A program made the position numbers and the translations under genes. Below the pieces are notes generated by a model. The model was not told where the DNA came from, made no database searches, and saw only the letters and a list, made by a program, of their open reading frames with translations. From assembly GCA_023265535.1 (NCBI GenBank), contig JAHFTI010000211.1, forward strand, positions 1-7,175: a DNA stretch of 7,175 bases. Direction: 5' to 3'. Source of the DNA: Opitutaceae bacterium (GTDB lineage Bacteria > Verrucomicrobiota > Verrucomicrobiia > Opitutales > Opitutaceae). Below, piece after piece: positions 1 to 6,333 of the stretch; the first letter of the stretch is position 1; every line of letters begins with the position of its first letter.

Positions 1-533
1 AGGGAGCTGGGTGTCGGCCTGGCCGGGGCCGAGGGAGCCGTGGCCATGGCAGCGGTGGCGGGCATGGCGGGGGGGGCAGCAGGAGATGCCGTGGCAACCT
101 TGGCTGTGGGTGTGGGAGCGGCGGCGGGTGTCGGAGTGGGGGCGGGCGTGGCGCTCAGGGCAGGTGCGGTCCTGCGCATTTCCTCGGCCAGGGCAGGAGT
201 GGACTGGAGGTGGCGCAGGGTGAGATTGGTGACCATGCGCAGGGAGCTCAGATTGGCGGCCTCGGTGGTCATGATGACCAGGATGAGGGTGCCGGTGCGG
301 CGCAGCACGAGCCACTTGTCGGTGAAGCGCAGGGCGTAGTCATCGGCGGGCAGGAAGTTCTCGTCGATGGTCTCGTAGAGTCCGATGATGCGGCGCACGG
401 CCTCCTCGTAGCAGGCGTCGGGAATGAAGGCGGGCATGCGCCTGAAGAGGAGGGTGCCCTGCTGGTCGAGGAGGCAGAGGCCTTCCACGCCGGGCAGGTC
501 GGTGATGTTGGAGGAGAGCTGGGCGAAGTTCAT
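1..533 (-). CDS. Roadblock/LC7-like protein with Ala/Pro-rich tail (partial, C-terminus beyond the edge)
   Basis: The minus-strand frame is open from ATG at 533 to the window edge (177 codons, no stop), so the C-terminus is missing. Residues 1-115 look like a roadblock/LC7 domain: an N-terminal helix, then LPGVEGLCLLDQQGTLLF (residues 13-30) as the first strand pair, a central helix, and hydrophobic strands at about 66-89 followed by a helix. From about residue 122 the chain becomes low-complexity Ala/Pro/Thr, like a flexible linker or tail. There is no signal peptide or membrane segment, so it is probably cytosolic. The family often acts as partners of small Ras-like GTPases (MglA/MglB type); no GTPase is visible here, so its role is unknown. 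The start lies 4 bp after the stop of the next roadblock gene, implying co-transcription. No Shine-Dalgarno sequence lies close to the ATG; the leader ends in ACC. The family call comes from sequence pattern only. Confidence 0.7.
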   Translation of the reverse strand, partial: MNFAQLSSNITDLPGVEGLCLLDQQGTLLFRRMPAFIPDACYEEAVRRIIGLYETIDENFLPADDYALRFTDKWLVLRRTGTLILVIMTTEAANLSSLRMVTNLTLRHLQSTPALAEEMRRTAPALSATPAPTPTPAAAPTPTAKVATASPAAPPAMPATAAMATAPSAPARPTPSS

Positions 534-537
534 GGTG

Positions 538-867
538 TCAGGCGGGAAGGGCTCCCTCGCGGATCCTTGAGACGAGTTCGGCGGCGCGGACCCTGGAATT
601 CACAACGAGGCCCAGGGTGGACTCCTGGCCTGGGAGGCAGATGATGCCGAGCGACTTGCCGGACATCTGGGCTTCCTCGAGTCCCTCGAGGCCGAAGGAC
701 TCGCCGACCAGGCTTGAGAGTTGCAGGAAGCAGGCGAGCACGTTGCCGAGGGCCTCGGCCTCGGCGCCGGTCTGCTCCATCCTTCCGTCCTTCTCGTGCA
801 GGCGCACCACTCCGAGGACGTTGGGGAGGCGGGCGAGCTGGTCCAATGTTGCGGTGGGTTCTGGCAT
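538..867 (-). CDS. Small roadblock/LC7-like protein
   Basis: This is a 109-residue protein that fits a single roadblock fold. It has an N-terminal helix followed by LARLPNVLGVVRLHEKDG (residues 11-28), a central helix (about 38-57), a strand around SLGIICLP (72-79), a strand around LGLVVN (85-90) and a closing helix. The N-terminal pattern (helix, LPxVxGV, strand) parallels the neighbouring roadblock gene, suggesting diverged paralogues that may form a heterodimer; that pairing is inferred. The frame stays open upstream to 1041, but the fold begins near ATG 867. An alternative ATG at 885 would add six residues. A possible -10 box at 913-918 fits either of these starts and argues against the longer forms. 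No Shine-Dalgarno sequence is visible. The function is unknown; members of this family usually regulate small GTPases or act in surface-motility and polarity systems. Confidence 0.72.
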   Translation of the reverse strand: MPEPTATLDQLARLPNVLGVVRLHEKDGRMEQTGAEAEALGNVLACFLQLSSLVGESFGLEGLEEAQMSGKSLGIICLPGQESTLGLVVNSRVRAAELVSRIREGALPA

Positions 868-912
868 GGTCTTGGGACGCCGCATTTGCAGCTTTCGTGC
901 CAGCCCCGGGGT

Positions 913-918
913 ATTGTA
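913..918 (-). promoter_or_regulatory. Candidate -10 box for the roadblock gene pair
   Basis: Read on the minus strand this is TACAAT, five of six matches to the sigma-70 -10 consensus and a rare AT-rich spot in a very GC-rich gap. The expected start of transcription, near 906, would leave a leader of about 20 to 40 bases before the possible starts at 885 and 867. No convincing -35 element lies 16-18 bp upstream. The gap (868-1040) is divergent between the roadblock pair and the glycosylase. I see no comparably good plus-strand promoter in it. Confidence 0.35.
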
Positions 919-1040
919 GCAGGAGCATGGATACAGAAGCCGCGCTCCTTCGGCGTGCGCGCGGGGATTTGGGCAACGCCCTTGGGCGGGGAGATTCCGA
1001 CAAAAGAGGGGTGGACGCTTGAAAGGGGCGGACTCGCGCA

Positions 1041-1994
1041 TTGCGTTTGCAGATGCAGGCTGAAGGCAAGACGGGTGCGGGGTGGAGCGGCTGGGCGGGG
1101 TTGTCCCTGTGCATGGCGCCGGAGACCCTGGCGATGGTGCTCGACGATGGGCAGGCCTTCAGGTGGTTTCCCCTGGGCGAGGGCGTGTACCAGGGCATCT
1201 GGGGCAGGCACCTGCTGCGGCTGCGCAGCGGGGAGGGCGGCCGTGTGGAGTGGTCGGCGCCGCTGGGCCGGGAGGCGGAGGCGTTGCCTGCGCTGCGCGA
1301 CTACCTGGCGTTGGACTGCGGCTTCGAGGGCATGGCGGATGCCCTGCCCTGGCGCAGCGACGCACACCTGGCGCGCTGCATGCGGGAGTTTCCGGGCCTG
1401 CGACTGCTGAGGCAGCCGCTGGGCGAGACGCTGCTGTGCTTCATGTGCTCGGCGACGAAGCAGATCCCGCAGATCAAGCAGATGGGCGATGCGCTGGCGC
1501 GCGACCTCGGCTCCCCGCTGCCGCTGCCCCGGGGCTTCGGCGCGGGGCAGGCCTCGGCGGGCACTGTTGTATTCAGACAATCACTACACGCGCTGCCGAC
1601 CTGGGGGCAGGTGGCGGCCGCGAGCGAGGCGCAGCTGCGCGCATGCGCGCTGGGCTTCAGGGCGGGCAACATCCACAGGACCGCGCAGGTGTTGGCGGGC
1701 GAGCCGGGCTGGCTGGAGGAGACCGCTGCGCTTCCCTACGAGCAGGCTCATGCGAGGCTGACGACGCTGCCCGGCGTGGGGGACAAGATCGCGGACTGTG
1801 TCCTGCTGTACAGCGGCACGCGGCTGTGTGCGTTCCCGGTGGACACCTGGATCATCAAGGTGATGGCGCGGCACTACGGGCTGGAGGGGTGGGCGCCGGA
1901 GCAGGTGGCGCACTTCGGGCGGCGGCATTTCGGGGCCGCAGCGGGGCTGGCGCAGCAGTTCCTGTTCAACTGGGAGCGACACCGCGCAGGCTAG
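1041..1994 (+). CDS. ogg: 8-oxoguanine DNA glycosylase/AP lyase, OGG1 family
   Basis: The product would remove 8-oxoguanine opposite cytosine and nick the abasic site in base-excision repair. At 317 residues it has the full OGG1 layout. An N-terminal domain carries DGQAFRW (36-42), matching the SGQSFRW loop of human OGG1 whose Gly42 reads 8-oxoG. The helix-hairpin-helix-GPD domain carries LPGVGDKIADC (243-253) and FPVDTW (265-270). With this start the catalytic lysine is K249 and the conserved aspartate D268, by coincidence the human numbering; C253 is also kept. Q305 and F309 align with human Q315 and F319, which sandwich the damaged base. Two differences are visible: the NNN motif after Cys-Ser is replaced by TKQ (139-141), and human H270 is W. 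The start is uncertain: TTG 1041 has AGGGG about 12 bp upstream, while ATG 1053 lacks a visible ribosome-binding site. It is the only plus-strand gene, and its codons end in G more often than those of its neighbours. Confidence 0.9.
   Translation: MRLQMQAEGKTGAGWSGWAGLSLCMAPETLAMVLDDGQAFRWFPLGEGVYQGIWGRHLLRLRSGEGGRVEWSAPLGREAEALPALRDYLALDCGFEGMADALPWRSDAHLARCMREFPGLRLLRQPLGETLLCFMCSATKQIPQIKQMGDALARDLGSPLPLPRGFGAGQASAGTVVFRQSLHALPTWGQVAAASEAQLRACALGFRAGNIHRTAQVLAGEPGWLEETAALPYEQAHARLTTLPGVGDKIADCVLLYSGTRLCAFPVDTWIIKVMARHYGLEGWAPEQVAHFGRRHFGAAAGLAQQFLFNWERHRAG
1991..1994. other. Shared CTAG: overlapping convergent stop codons
   Basis: The palindrome CTAG supplies TAG to the plus-strand glycosylase (1992-1994) and TAG to the minus-strand RNase PH gene (1993-1991). 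The genes therefore overlap tail to tail by 4 bp, with no room for a conventional terminator between them. Confidence 0.93.
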
Positions 1995-2746
1995 AGCTTC
2001 AGGGTGCCGAGGAGGCGCTTGGTGAGGAAGGCGGTCTGGAGGGCGGAGAGTTCCTTCAGGCCCTTTTGGGCGAGGGCGAGGAGTTCCTGGAGCTGGTCGT
2101 GGGAGAAGGTGGATTCCTCGCCGGAGCCCTGGACCTCGACGAACTGGCCGCGGCCGGTCATGACGACATTGGAGTCCACCTGCGCGTCCTTGTCCTCGAC
2201 GTAGTTGAGGTCGAGCAGGGCCTTGCCCCCGCAGATGCCGACGCTGACGGCGGCCACGGAATCGGTGATCGGGTTCTCGGCGAGCTTCTTCGCGTCGAGG
2301 AGCTTTTGCACGGCGAGGCGGGCCGCCAGGTAGGCGCCGGTGATCGAGGCGGTGCGGGTGCCGCCGTCGGCCTGGAGCACGTCGCAGTCGATCCAGAGGG
2401 TGTTGTCGCCGAGCTTGCGCAGGTCGACGACGGCGCGCAGGGAGCGGCCGATGAGGCGTTGGATCTCGACAGTGCGGCCGTCGATCTTGCCCTTGGAAAT
2501 GTCGCGCTGCTTGCGGTCGAGCGTGCTGTAGGGGAGCATCGAATACTCGGCGGTGAGCCAGCCTCCGGGCACGCCCTGCTGGCGCATCCAGGTCGGGACC
2601 TTGGGCTCGATCGTGGCCGCGCAGATCACACGGGTGTTGCCGAAGCCGATGAGCACCGAGCCCGTGGCATAGGGGGCGATGTCGGCCTCGAGGGTGATGT
2701 TGCGGAGTTGGTCGACCTTGCGGCCGTCGGAGCGGGAGTGGGACAT
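1991..2746 (-). CDS. rph: Ribonuclease PH
   Basis: RNase PH is a phosphorolytic 3'-to-5' exoribonuclease, a hexameric ring that trims the 3' ends of tRNA precursors in the cytoplasm. The 251 residues cover the whole family (about 240 in typical bacteria). Family motifs are in order: RTVEIQRLIGRSLRAVVDL (91-109), the phosphate-binding stretch DCDVLQADGGTRTASITGA (120-138) with GGTR at 128-131, and acidic residues D179 and D185 in LLDLNYVED, placed where family members bind metal. The last ~20 residues form a helix beyond the catalytic core. The ATG at 2746 directly precedes SHSRSDGR, the usual RNase PH N-terminus, which fixes the start. The leader is pyrimidine-rich with no Shine-Dalgarno sequence. 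The gene lies 103 bp downstream of hprK on the same strand, separated by a repeat-rich palindromic spacer. It could be the last gene of that operon or have its own promoter. Confidence 0.97.
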   Translation of the reverse strand: MSHSRSDGRKVDQLRNITLEADIAPYATGSVLIGFGNTRVICAATIEPKVPTWMRQQGVPGGWLTAEYSMLPYSTLDRKQRDISKGKIDGRTVEIQRLIGRSLRAVVDLRKLGDNTLWIDCDVLQADGGTRTASITGAYLAARLAVQKLLDAKKLAENPITDSVAAVSVGICGGKALLDLNYVEDKDAQVDSNVVMTGRGQFVEVQGSGEESTFSHDQLQELLALAQKGLKELSALQTAFLTKRLLGTLKL

Positions 2747-2765
2747 GGTGGGCGGAGGGACGGAG

Positions 2766-2786
2766 GTCGGATATCGGATGTCGGAG
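2766..2786. repeat. 7-bp tandem repeat, three copies
   Basis: The units GTCGGAT, ATCGGAT and GTCGGAG follow one another without gaps, differing only at the first or last base. They lie between hprK and rph beside a cluster of palindromes and may form part of one dispersed repeat element. Confidence 0.75.
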
Positions 2787-2823
2787 GGACGCCCTCCTAC
2801 GCTGCTCAGGCAGCTACGGAGGG
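2783..2823. repeat. Competing palindromes sharing a CCCTCC arm
   Basis: GGAGGG (2783-2788), CCCTCC (2792-2797) and GGAGGG (2818-2823) allow two exclusive hairpins. The first is a tight 6-bp stem with a 3-base loop, 2783-2797. The second is longer, 2792-2823: 6 bp, a 3x3 internal loop, a 5-bp inner stem and a TCAG loop. No T-run follows on either strand, so it does not look like an intrinsic terminator. It resembles a REP-type intergenic palindrome, though copies elsewhere in the genome cannot be seen from here. Confidence 0.65.
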
Positions 2824-2839
2824 TGCCGCTGCTGCGGCA
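2824..2839. repeat. Perfect 6-bp inverted repeat after hprK
   Basis: TGCCGC (2824-2829) and GCGGCA (2834-2839) pair perfectly around the loop TGCT. It begins 10 bp downstream of the hprK stop in the direction of transcription and directly abuts the larger palindrome. It could act as an RNA 3'-end stabiliser or as part of the adjacent repeat. There is no T-tract. Confidence 0.6.
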
Positions 2840-2849
2840 GAGGGGCCAA

Positions 2850-3848
2850 TTAGCGTTCGATGTCGCGTTCGACGGGCTTGATGGTGTGCGAAGGCTCCAT
2901 GGACTGGCGTGCCATGTAGTCGATGAGACGGTCGTTGAACTCCTTGGCGGAGTCGTGACCCATGCGCTTGAGGGCGAGGGTGAGCGCGGCGACCTCGACG
3001 AGGCGCGCGATGTCGCGGCCGGGGCGGACGTAGAGCTCCACGTGGGGGAGTTTCTTGTCGAGGATTATATAGAAATTCTCCTCGAGGCCGGTGCGTTCCT
3101 CGACGACGTCGGGGGTCCACTCGTGGAGGGAGACGACCATGTCGATGCGCTTGTCGAGGCGCACGCTCTTGATGCCGAACATCTCTGCGATGTTGATGAT
3201 GCCGATGCCGCGGCACTCCATGTAGCCGCGGTTGAGCTCGCGGGAGGAGGCGATGAGTTCGCGTTCGTCGAGCAGCTTGATGACGGTGAGGTCGTCGGCC
3301 ACGAGGGAGTGGCCGCGTTCGATGAGGGCGAGGGCGCACTCGGACTTGCCGACGCCTGAGGAGCCGCGGAGCATCACGCCGATGCCCTTGATGTCGAGGG
3401 TGGTGGCGTGTTCGGTGGTGGAGGGGGCGAACTCGTTGTCGATGCAGAGGGTGGCGAGGTTCACCCAGTTCATCGTGATCATCGGCGTGCGGAAGATGGG
3501 GAGCTTGCGCTCCTCCGCGACGGCGAGCATCGGGTGGGTCGGGTTGAAATTGCGCGTGAGGACGAGGCAGGGGATGTTGTGCCTGCGGACCATCGTATCG
3601 AGGATCTCGATCTGCTGTTTCTGGCCGAGGGTCTTGAGGTAGGTCATCTCGGCGGCGCCGAGGACCTGGATGCGCTTGTTTGCAAAATACTTGAAGAAGC
3701 CGGTGAGGGCGAGGGCGGGGCGGTTGATGGAGCCCTCGCGGATGAGGCGGTGCAGGCCCGCCTCGCCGGTGACCAGTTCCATCAGAAGCTTTTCGCGGTA
3801 GGTCTCGTAGAAGTGTGAGACGGTGATTCCGTGGATGGCCTTGAGCAT
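2850..3848 (-). CDS. hprK: HPr kinase/phosphorylase
   Basis: HprK phosphorylates, and by phosphorolysis dephosphorylates, a serine of HPr, linking sugar-phosphate status to carbon regulation. The 332-residue product is the two-domain long form. An N-terminal regulatory domain (about 1-130) precedes a C-terminal kinase domain with H147, Walker A GSSGVGKS (162-169), LVADD (182-186; D185/D186 as Walker B), the HprK signature ECRGIGIINI (211-220) and the RPGRD loop (275-279) that in the family serves phosphorolysis. A tail of about 18 residues follows the last conserved helix. ATG 3848 opens with MLKAIHGITVSHFYE, which looks like a normal N-terminus; no Shine-Dalgarno sequence is present. It sits 23 bp downstream of lptB. 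In Gram-negatives its target can be HPr or the NPr-type homologue; neither is encoded in the window. Family identity is firm, the physiological role inferred. Confidence 0.95.
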   Translation of the reverse strand: MLKAIHGITVSHFYETYREKLLMELVTGEAGLHRLIREGSINRPALALTGFFKYFANKRIQVLGAAEMTYLKTLGQKQQIEILDTMVRRHNIPCLVLTRNFNPTHPMLAVAEERKLPIFRTPMITMNWVNLATLCIDNEFAPSTTEHATTLDIKGIGVMLRGSSGVGKSECALALIERGHSLVADDLTVIKLLDERELIASSRELNRGYMECRGIGIINIAEMFGIKSVRLDKRIDMVVSLHEWTPDVVEERTGLEENFYIILDKKLPHVELYVRPGRDIARLVEVAALTLALKRMGHDSAKEFNDRLIDYMARQSMEPSHTIKPVERDIER

Positions 3849-3871
3849 GGGCTGGGGTGGGTTCTGGCGTT

Positions 3872-4618
<747 letters not shown>

Positions 4619-4639
4619 TTCGTCGGGGCGGCCGAGGCC

Positions 4640-5281
4640 TTATTTGCGGGGCTCGGCGCCGGGCACCTGAATGCTGGGCGAGGATTGGGGGGCGGGGGCC
4701 GCGGCCGGCGTGGCGGGGGCAGGGGCGCTGGCATCGGCGGGCTTGGTGGCGCCGGGGAGTTTCTTCTTGTCGAAGCCGAGGTCCTTCACGGCGGGGCCTG
4801 TGAAGGTGACCTTTTCACCGTGGACGCGACGCTCGCCGCGCAGGAGGTAGAGGTTCTTGCCGCTGTAGGTCCAGCCGGTCTCGGCGTCGACGACCAGGGG
4901 GCGCTCGGAGAGGATGATCTTGTCGTCGCCAGGCAGCACCTCGGCGCGGCCGCAGGTGGCCTCGCGGGAGCCCTGGACGATGCGCACGTGGCCGATGGCG
5001 ATGAGGGACTTGAACTGGTTTTCCTTGGCGATGATCTCGTCCTTGGCGCCGCCGACGAAGGAGACGACCTCGAGGCGGTCGCAGCGCAGGCTCATGTTGG
5101 TGGCGGTGACGACGACGTCGCCCGTGAAGACGGTGTTCATCTCCTTGTCGGTGCGCACGGACTCCGCGTAATTGCAGGTGATCTGGGTGGGCACCAGCGC
5201 GGGCTCCGCGGCGGCCGCCGCGAGGAGGCGCGGGGCGAGGGGGAGGGCGAGGAGGGCCGTGAGGAGGAGGTAACGGATCAT
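4640..5281 (-). CDS. lptA: LPS transport periplasmic protein LptA (OstA-like)
   Basis: LptA forms the beta-jellyroll bridge carrying LPS across the periplasm between LptC and the outer-membrane LptD. From ATG 5281 the product is 213 residues. A signal peptide (RYLLLTALLALPLAPRLLAAAAA, residues 3-25, split here as a hydrophobic core and Ala-rich cleavage region) is followed by an OstA-type domain at about 32-165. That domain has repeated short strands such as VFTGDVVVTATNMSLRCDRLE (51-71, shown in part) and a GHVRIVQGSREATCGRAEV segment (97-115). An Ala/Pro-rich tail follows from about 178 and is unlikely to be folded. The frame stays open to 5380, but the signal peptide and the ATGA overlap with the lptC stop fix this start. 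Both neighbours, lptC upstream and lptB downstream, support the assignment. Sequence similarity in this family is low, so context carries part of the weight. Confidence 0.85.
   Translation of the reverse strand: MIRYLLLTALLALPLAPRLLAAAAAEPALVPTQITCNYAESVRTDKEMNTVFTGDVVVTATNMSLRCDRLEVVSFVGGAKDEIIAKENQFKSLIAIGHVRIVQGSREATCGRAEVLPGDDKIILSERPLVVDAETGWTYSGKNLYLLRGERRVHGEKVTFTGPAVKDLGFDKKKLPGATKPADASAPAPATPAAAPAPQSSPSIQVPGAEPRK
5278..5281 (-). promoter_or_regulatory. ATGA start/stop overlap of lptC and lptA
   Basis: On the minus strand ATGA holds the lptA start (5281-5279) and the lptC stop TGA (5280-5278). With no Shine-Dalgarno sequence upstream of lptA, reinitiation by ribosomes finishing lptC is a likely way to couple the two proteins. 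Confidence 0.8.
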
Positions 5282-5763
5282 TTGAGAATATCGCCGATCT
5301 GGCTTTGGAAGATGACCTTCACCTGACCCTCGATCACGACTTTTTTGCCCTTGGGGCCGTAATTCCAGTCGTAGCTCCAACGGGTTCCGGACATCTCGGC
5401 CTCGTCATGGAGGAGGCGCACGCCCTGGTCGCCGATGGCGAGTTTCTTGCGGGTGAAGAAGGTGGAGGTGACGGCGGTGATGAGGGTCTCGACGCGGTCG
5501 CGGCGCTTTTCGTCGAACACGCTCAGGTTCATGCCCTTGAGCTCGATCTCCTCGTTGGAGACCAGGCGGGCCTCCGCGCCGCGTAGGAGCATGGCCTTCT
5601 GGCCGTTGGGATTGAAGCGCGGGAGGGTGAAATCCTTGATGGGGGCCTTGGCCTCGATGGCGTCGGGGCGCTTGGGGGCCTTGGGGGGCGCATCCTCGGC
5701 AAGGCTGGGCAGTCCTGCGAGGAGGAGCAGGGCCGGGCAGAGGAGGAGTGCGGAGGGGCGCAT
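5278..5763 (-). CDS. lptC: LptC-like LPS export protein
   Basis: LptC receives LPS from LptB2FG and passes it to LptA. The 161-residue product has an N-terminal hydrophobic segment (about 4-19) ending at SLAEDA, which could be a cleavable signal peptide or a single inner-membrane anchor. A Lys/Pro-rich linker to about 42 is followed by a beta-rich domain, 43-157. Alternating strands such as AEARLVSNEEIELKGMNLSV (63-82) and VVIEGQVKVIFQ (142-153) fit the LptC/OstA-like jellyroll. E. coli LptC is 191 residues and membrane-anchored; this one is shorter, and a cleaved form would be soluble. The assignment rests on fold pattern and position between kdsC and lptA, the usual place. The leader CACCTCCGCACC is C-rich with no Shine-Dalgarno sequence. 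The gap to kdsC is 37 bp. It might equally be annotated as an OstA-like periplasmic protein. Confidence 0.75.
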   Translation of the reverse strand: MRPSALLLCPALLLLAGLPSLAEDAPPKAPKRPDAIEAKAPIKDFTLPRFNPNGQKAMLLRGAEARLVSNEEIELKGMNLSVFDEKRRDRVETLITAVTSTFFTRKKLAIGDQGVRLLHDEAEMSGTRWSYDWNYGPKGKKVVIEGQVKVIFQSQIGDILK

Positions 5764-5800
5764 GGTGCGGAGGTGCTAACCGGGGCTACGGTGAGAGGTT

Positions 5801-6298
5801 TCAGTCCCTGGCGGCGAGAATATGTTCGCAGACTTCGCGCACGGCGCCGCGACCGGCGCGGCGGGCGGGGACGAAGCGGGCGGCGGCGAGGGGGGCGGGC
5901 ATGGAGTCGGCAGGGGCGGCGCCGATGCCCGCCCAGGTGATGGCGGGGGCGTCGATGTCGTCATCGCCCATGTAGGCGCATTCCTCGGCGCGCAGGCCGA
6001 GCTGGGTGGCGAGTTCCTGGAGGGCGACAGCCTTGTCGGTGCGGCCCTGGATGAGGTGCGGGATCTTCAGTTCGCGGGCGCGGGTGCTGGTGGCCTCGGA
6101 GGGGCGGCCGCTGATCCAGGCTACGGCGATGCCGGCGCGGGCGAGCTTGACCAGGCCCATGCCGTCGAGGATCGAGAAGACCTTGGCCTCGCGTCCGTCG
6201 GAGAAGACCTGGACGGTGCCGTCGGTGAGCACGCCGTCGACGTCCATGGCGAAGAGGCGGATGCGGGCCCAGTCGGCTTTCGGTATTTTGGAGAACAT
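5801..6298 (-). CDS. kdsC: 3-deoxy-D-manno-octulosonate-8-phosphate phosphatase (KdsC-type HAD)
   Basis: KdsC hydrolyses Kdo-8-phosphate to Kdo, the sugar linking lipid A to the LPS core, in the cytoplasm. The 165 residues form a cap-less HAD phosphatase: motif I DVDGVLTDG (19-27; nucleophile D19, acid/base D21), motif II WISGR (61-65, S63), motif III K89, and motif IV GDDDID (111-116) with Mg-binding acidic residues. The C-terminal RAGRGAVREVCEHIL (147-161) matches the GxGAVRE tail typical of KdsC. Members of this family can also act on N-acylneuraminate-9-phosphate, but the lptC-lptA-lptB genes just downstream favour Kdo. Gaps are 35 bp to the upstream dehydrogenase and 37 bp to lptC. The pyrimidine-rich leader (CCTCTCCC directly before ATG) has no Shine-Dalgarno sequence. 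Confidence 0.93.
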   Translation of the reverse strand: MFSKIPKADWARIRLFAMDVDGVLTDGTVQVFSDGREAKVFSILDGMGLVKLARAGIAVAWISGRPSEATSTRARELKIPHLIQGRTDKAVALQELATQLGLRAEECAYMGDDDIDAPAITWAGIGAAPADSMPAPLAAARFVPARRAGRGAVREVCEHILAARD

Positions 6299-6333
6299 GG
6301 GAGAGGGGAGAGGCCTTGGGCGGGCGGTTTTGC

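Noticed and set aside
1..220. Possible DNA-level repeat in the G-rich left edge
   Set aside because: The repetitiveness is explained by Ala/Pro/Thr codons of the roadblock protein tail; no regular unit length is seen.
961..990. Plus-strand promoter for the glycosylase (TTGGGC near 967 with a weak -10)
   Set aside because: The -10 candidate matches poorly and G-rich hexamers are common on this strand; there is not enough evidence to annotate it.
868..1041. Longer N-terminus for the small roadblock gene (start up to 1041)
   Set aside because: The added residues are not part of the fold, and the best -10 box lies inside that extension; a start at 867 or 885 explains the data better.
2783..2839. 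Intrinsic terminator for hprK
   Set aside because: Hairpins are present, but no T-run follows on the minus strand, so a conventional Rho-independent terminator is not supported.
1082..2881. Plus-strand open frame of about 600 codons spanning OGG and antisense to rph
   Set aside because: It is read out of frame with OGG and antisense to RNase PH, both of which have full family motifs. Its translation is Gly/Ala/Arg-rich without any recognisable domain, as expected in GC-rich DNA.
5282..5380. Longer N-terminus for lptA
   Set aside because: It would bury the signal peptide 33 residues into the protein and overlap lptC extensively; the ATGA junction is the natural start.
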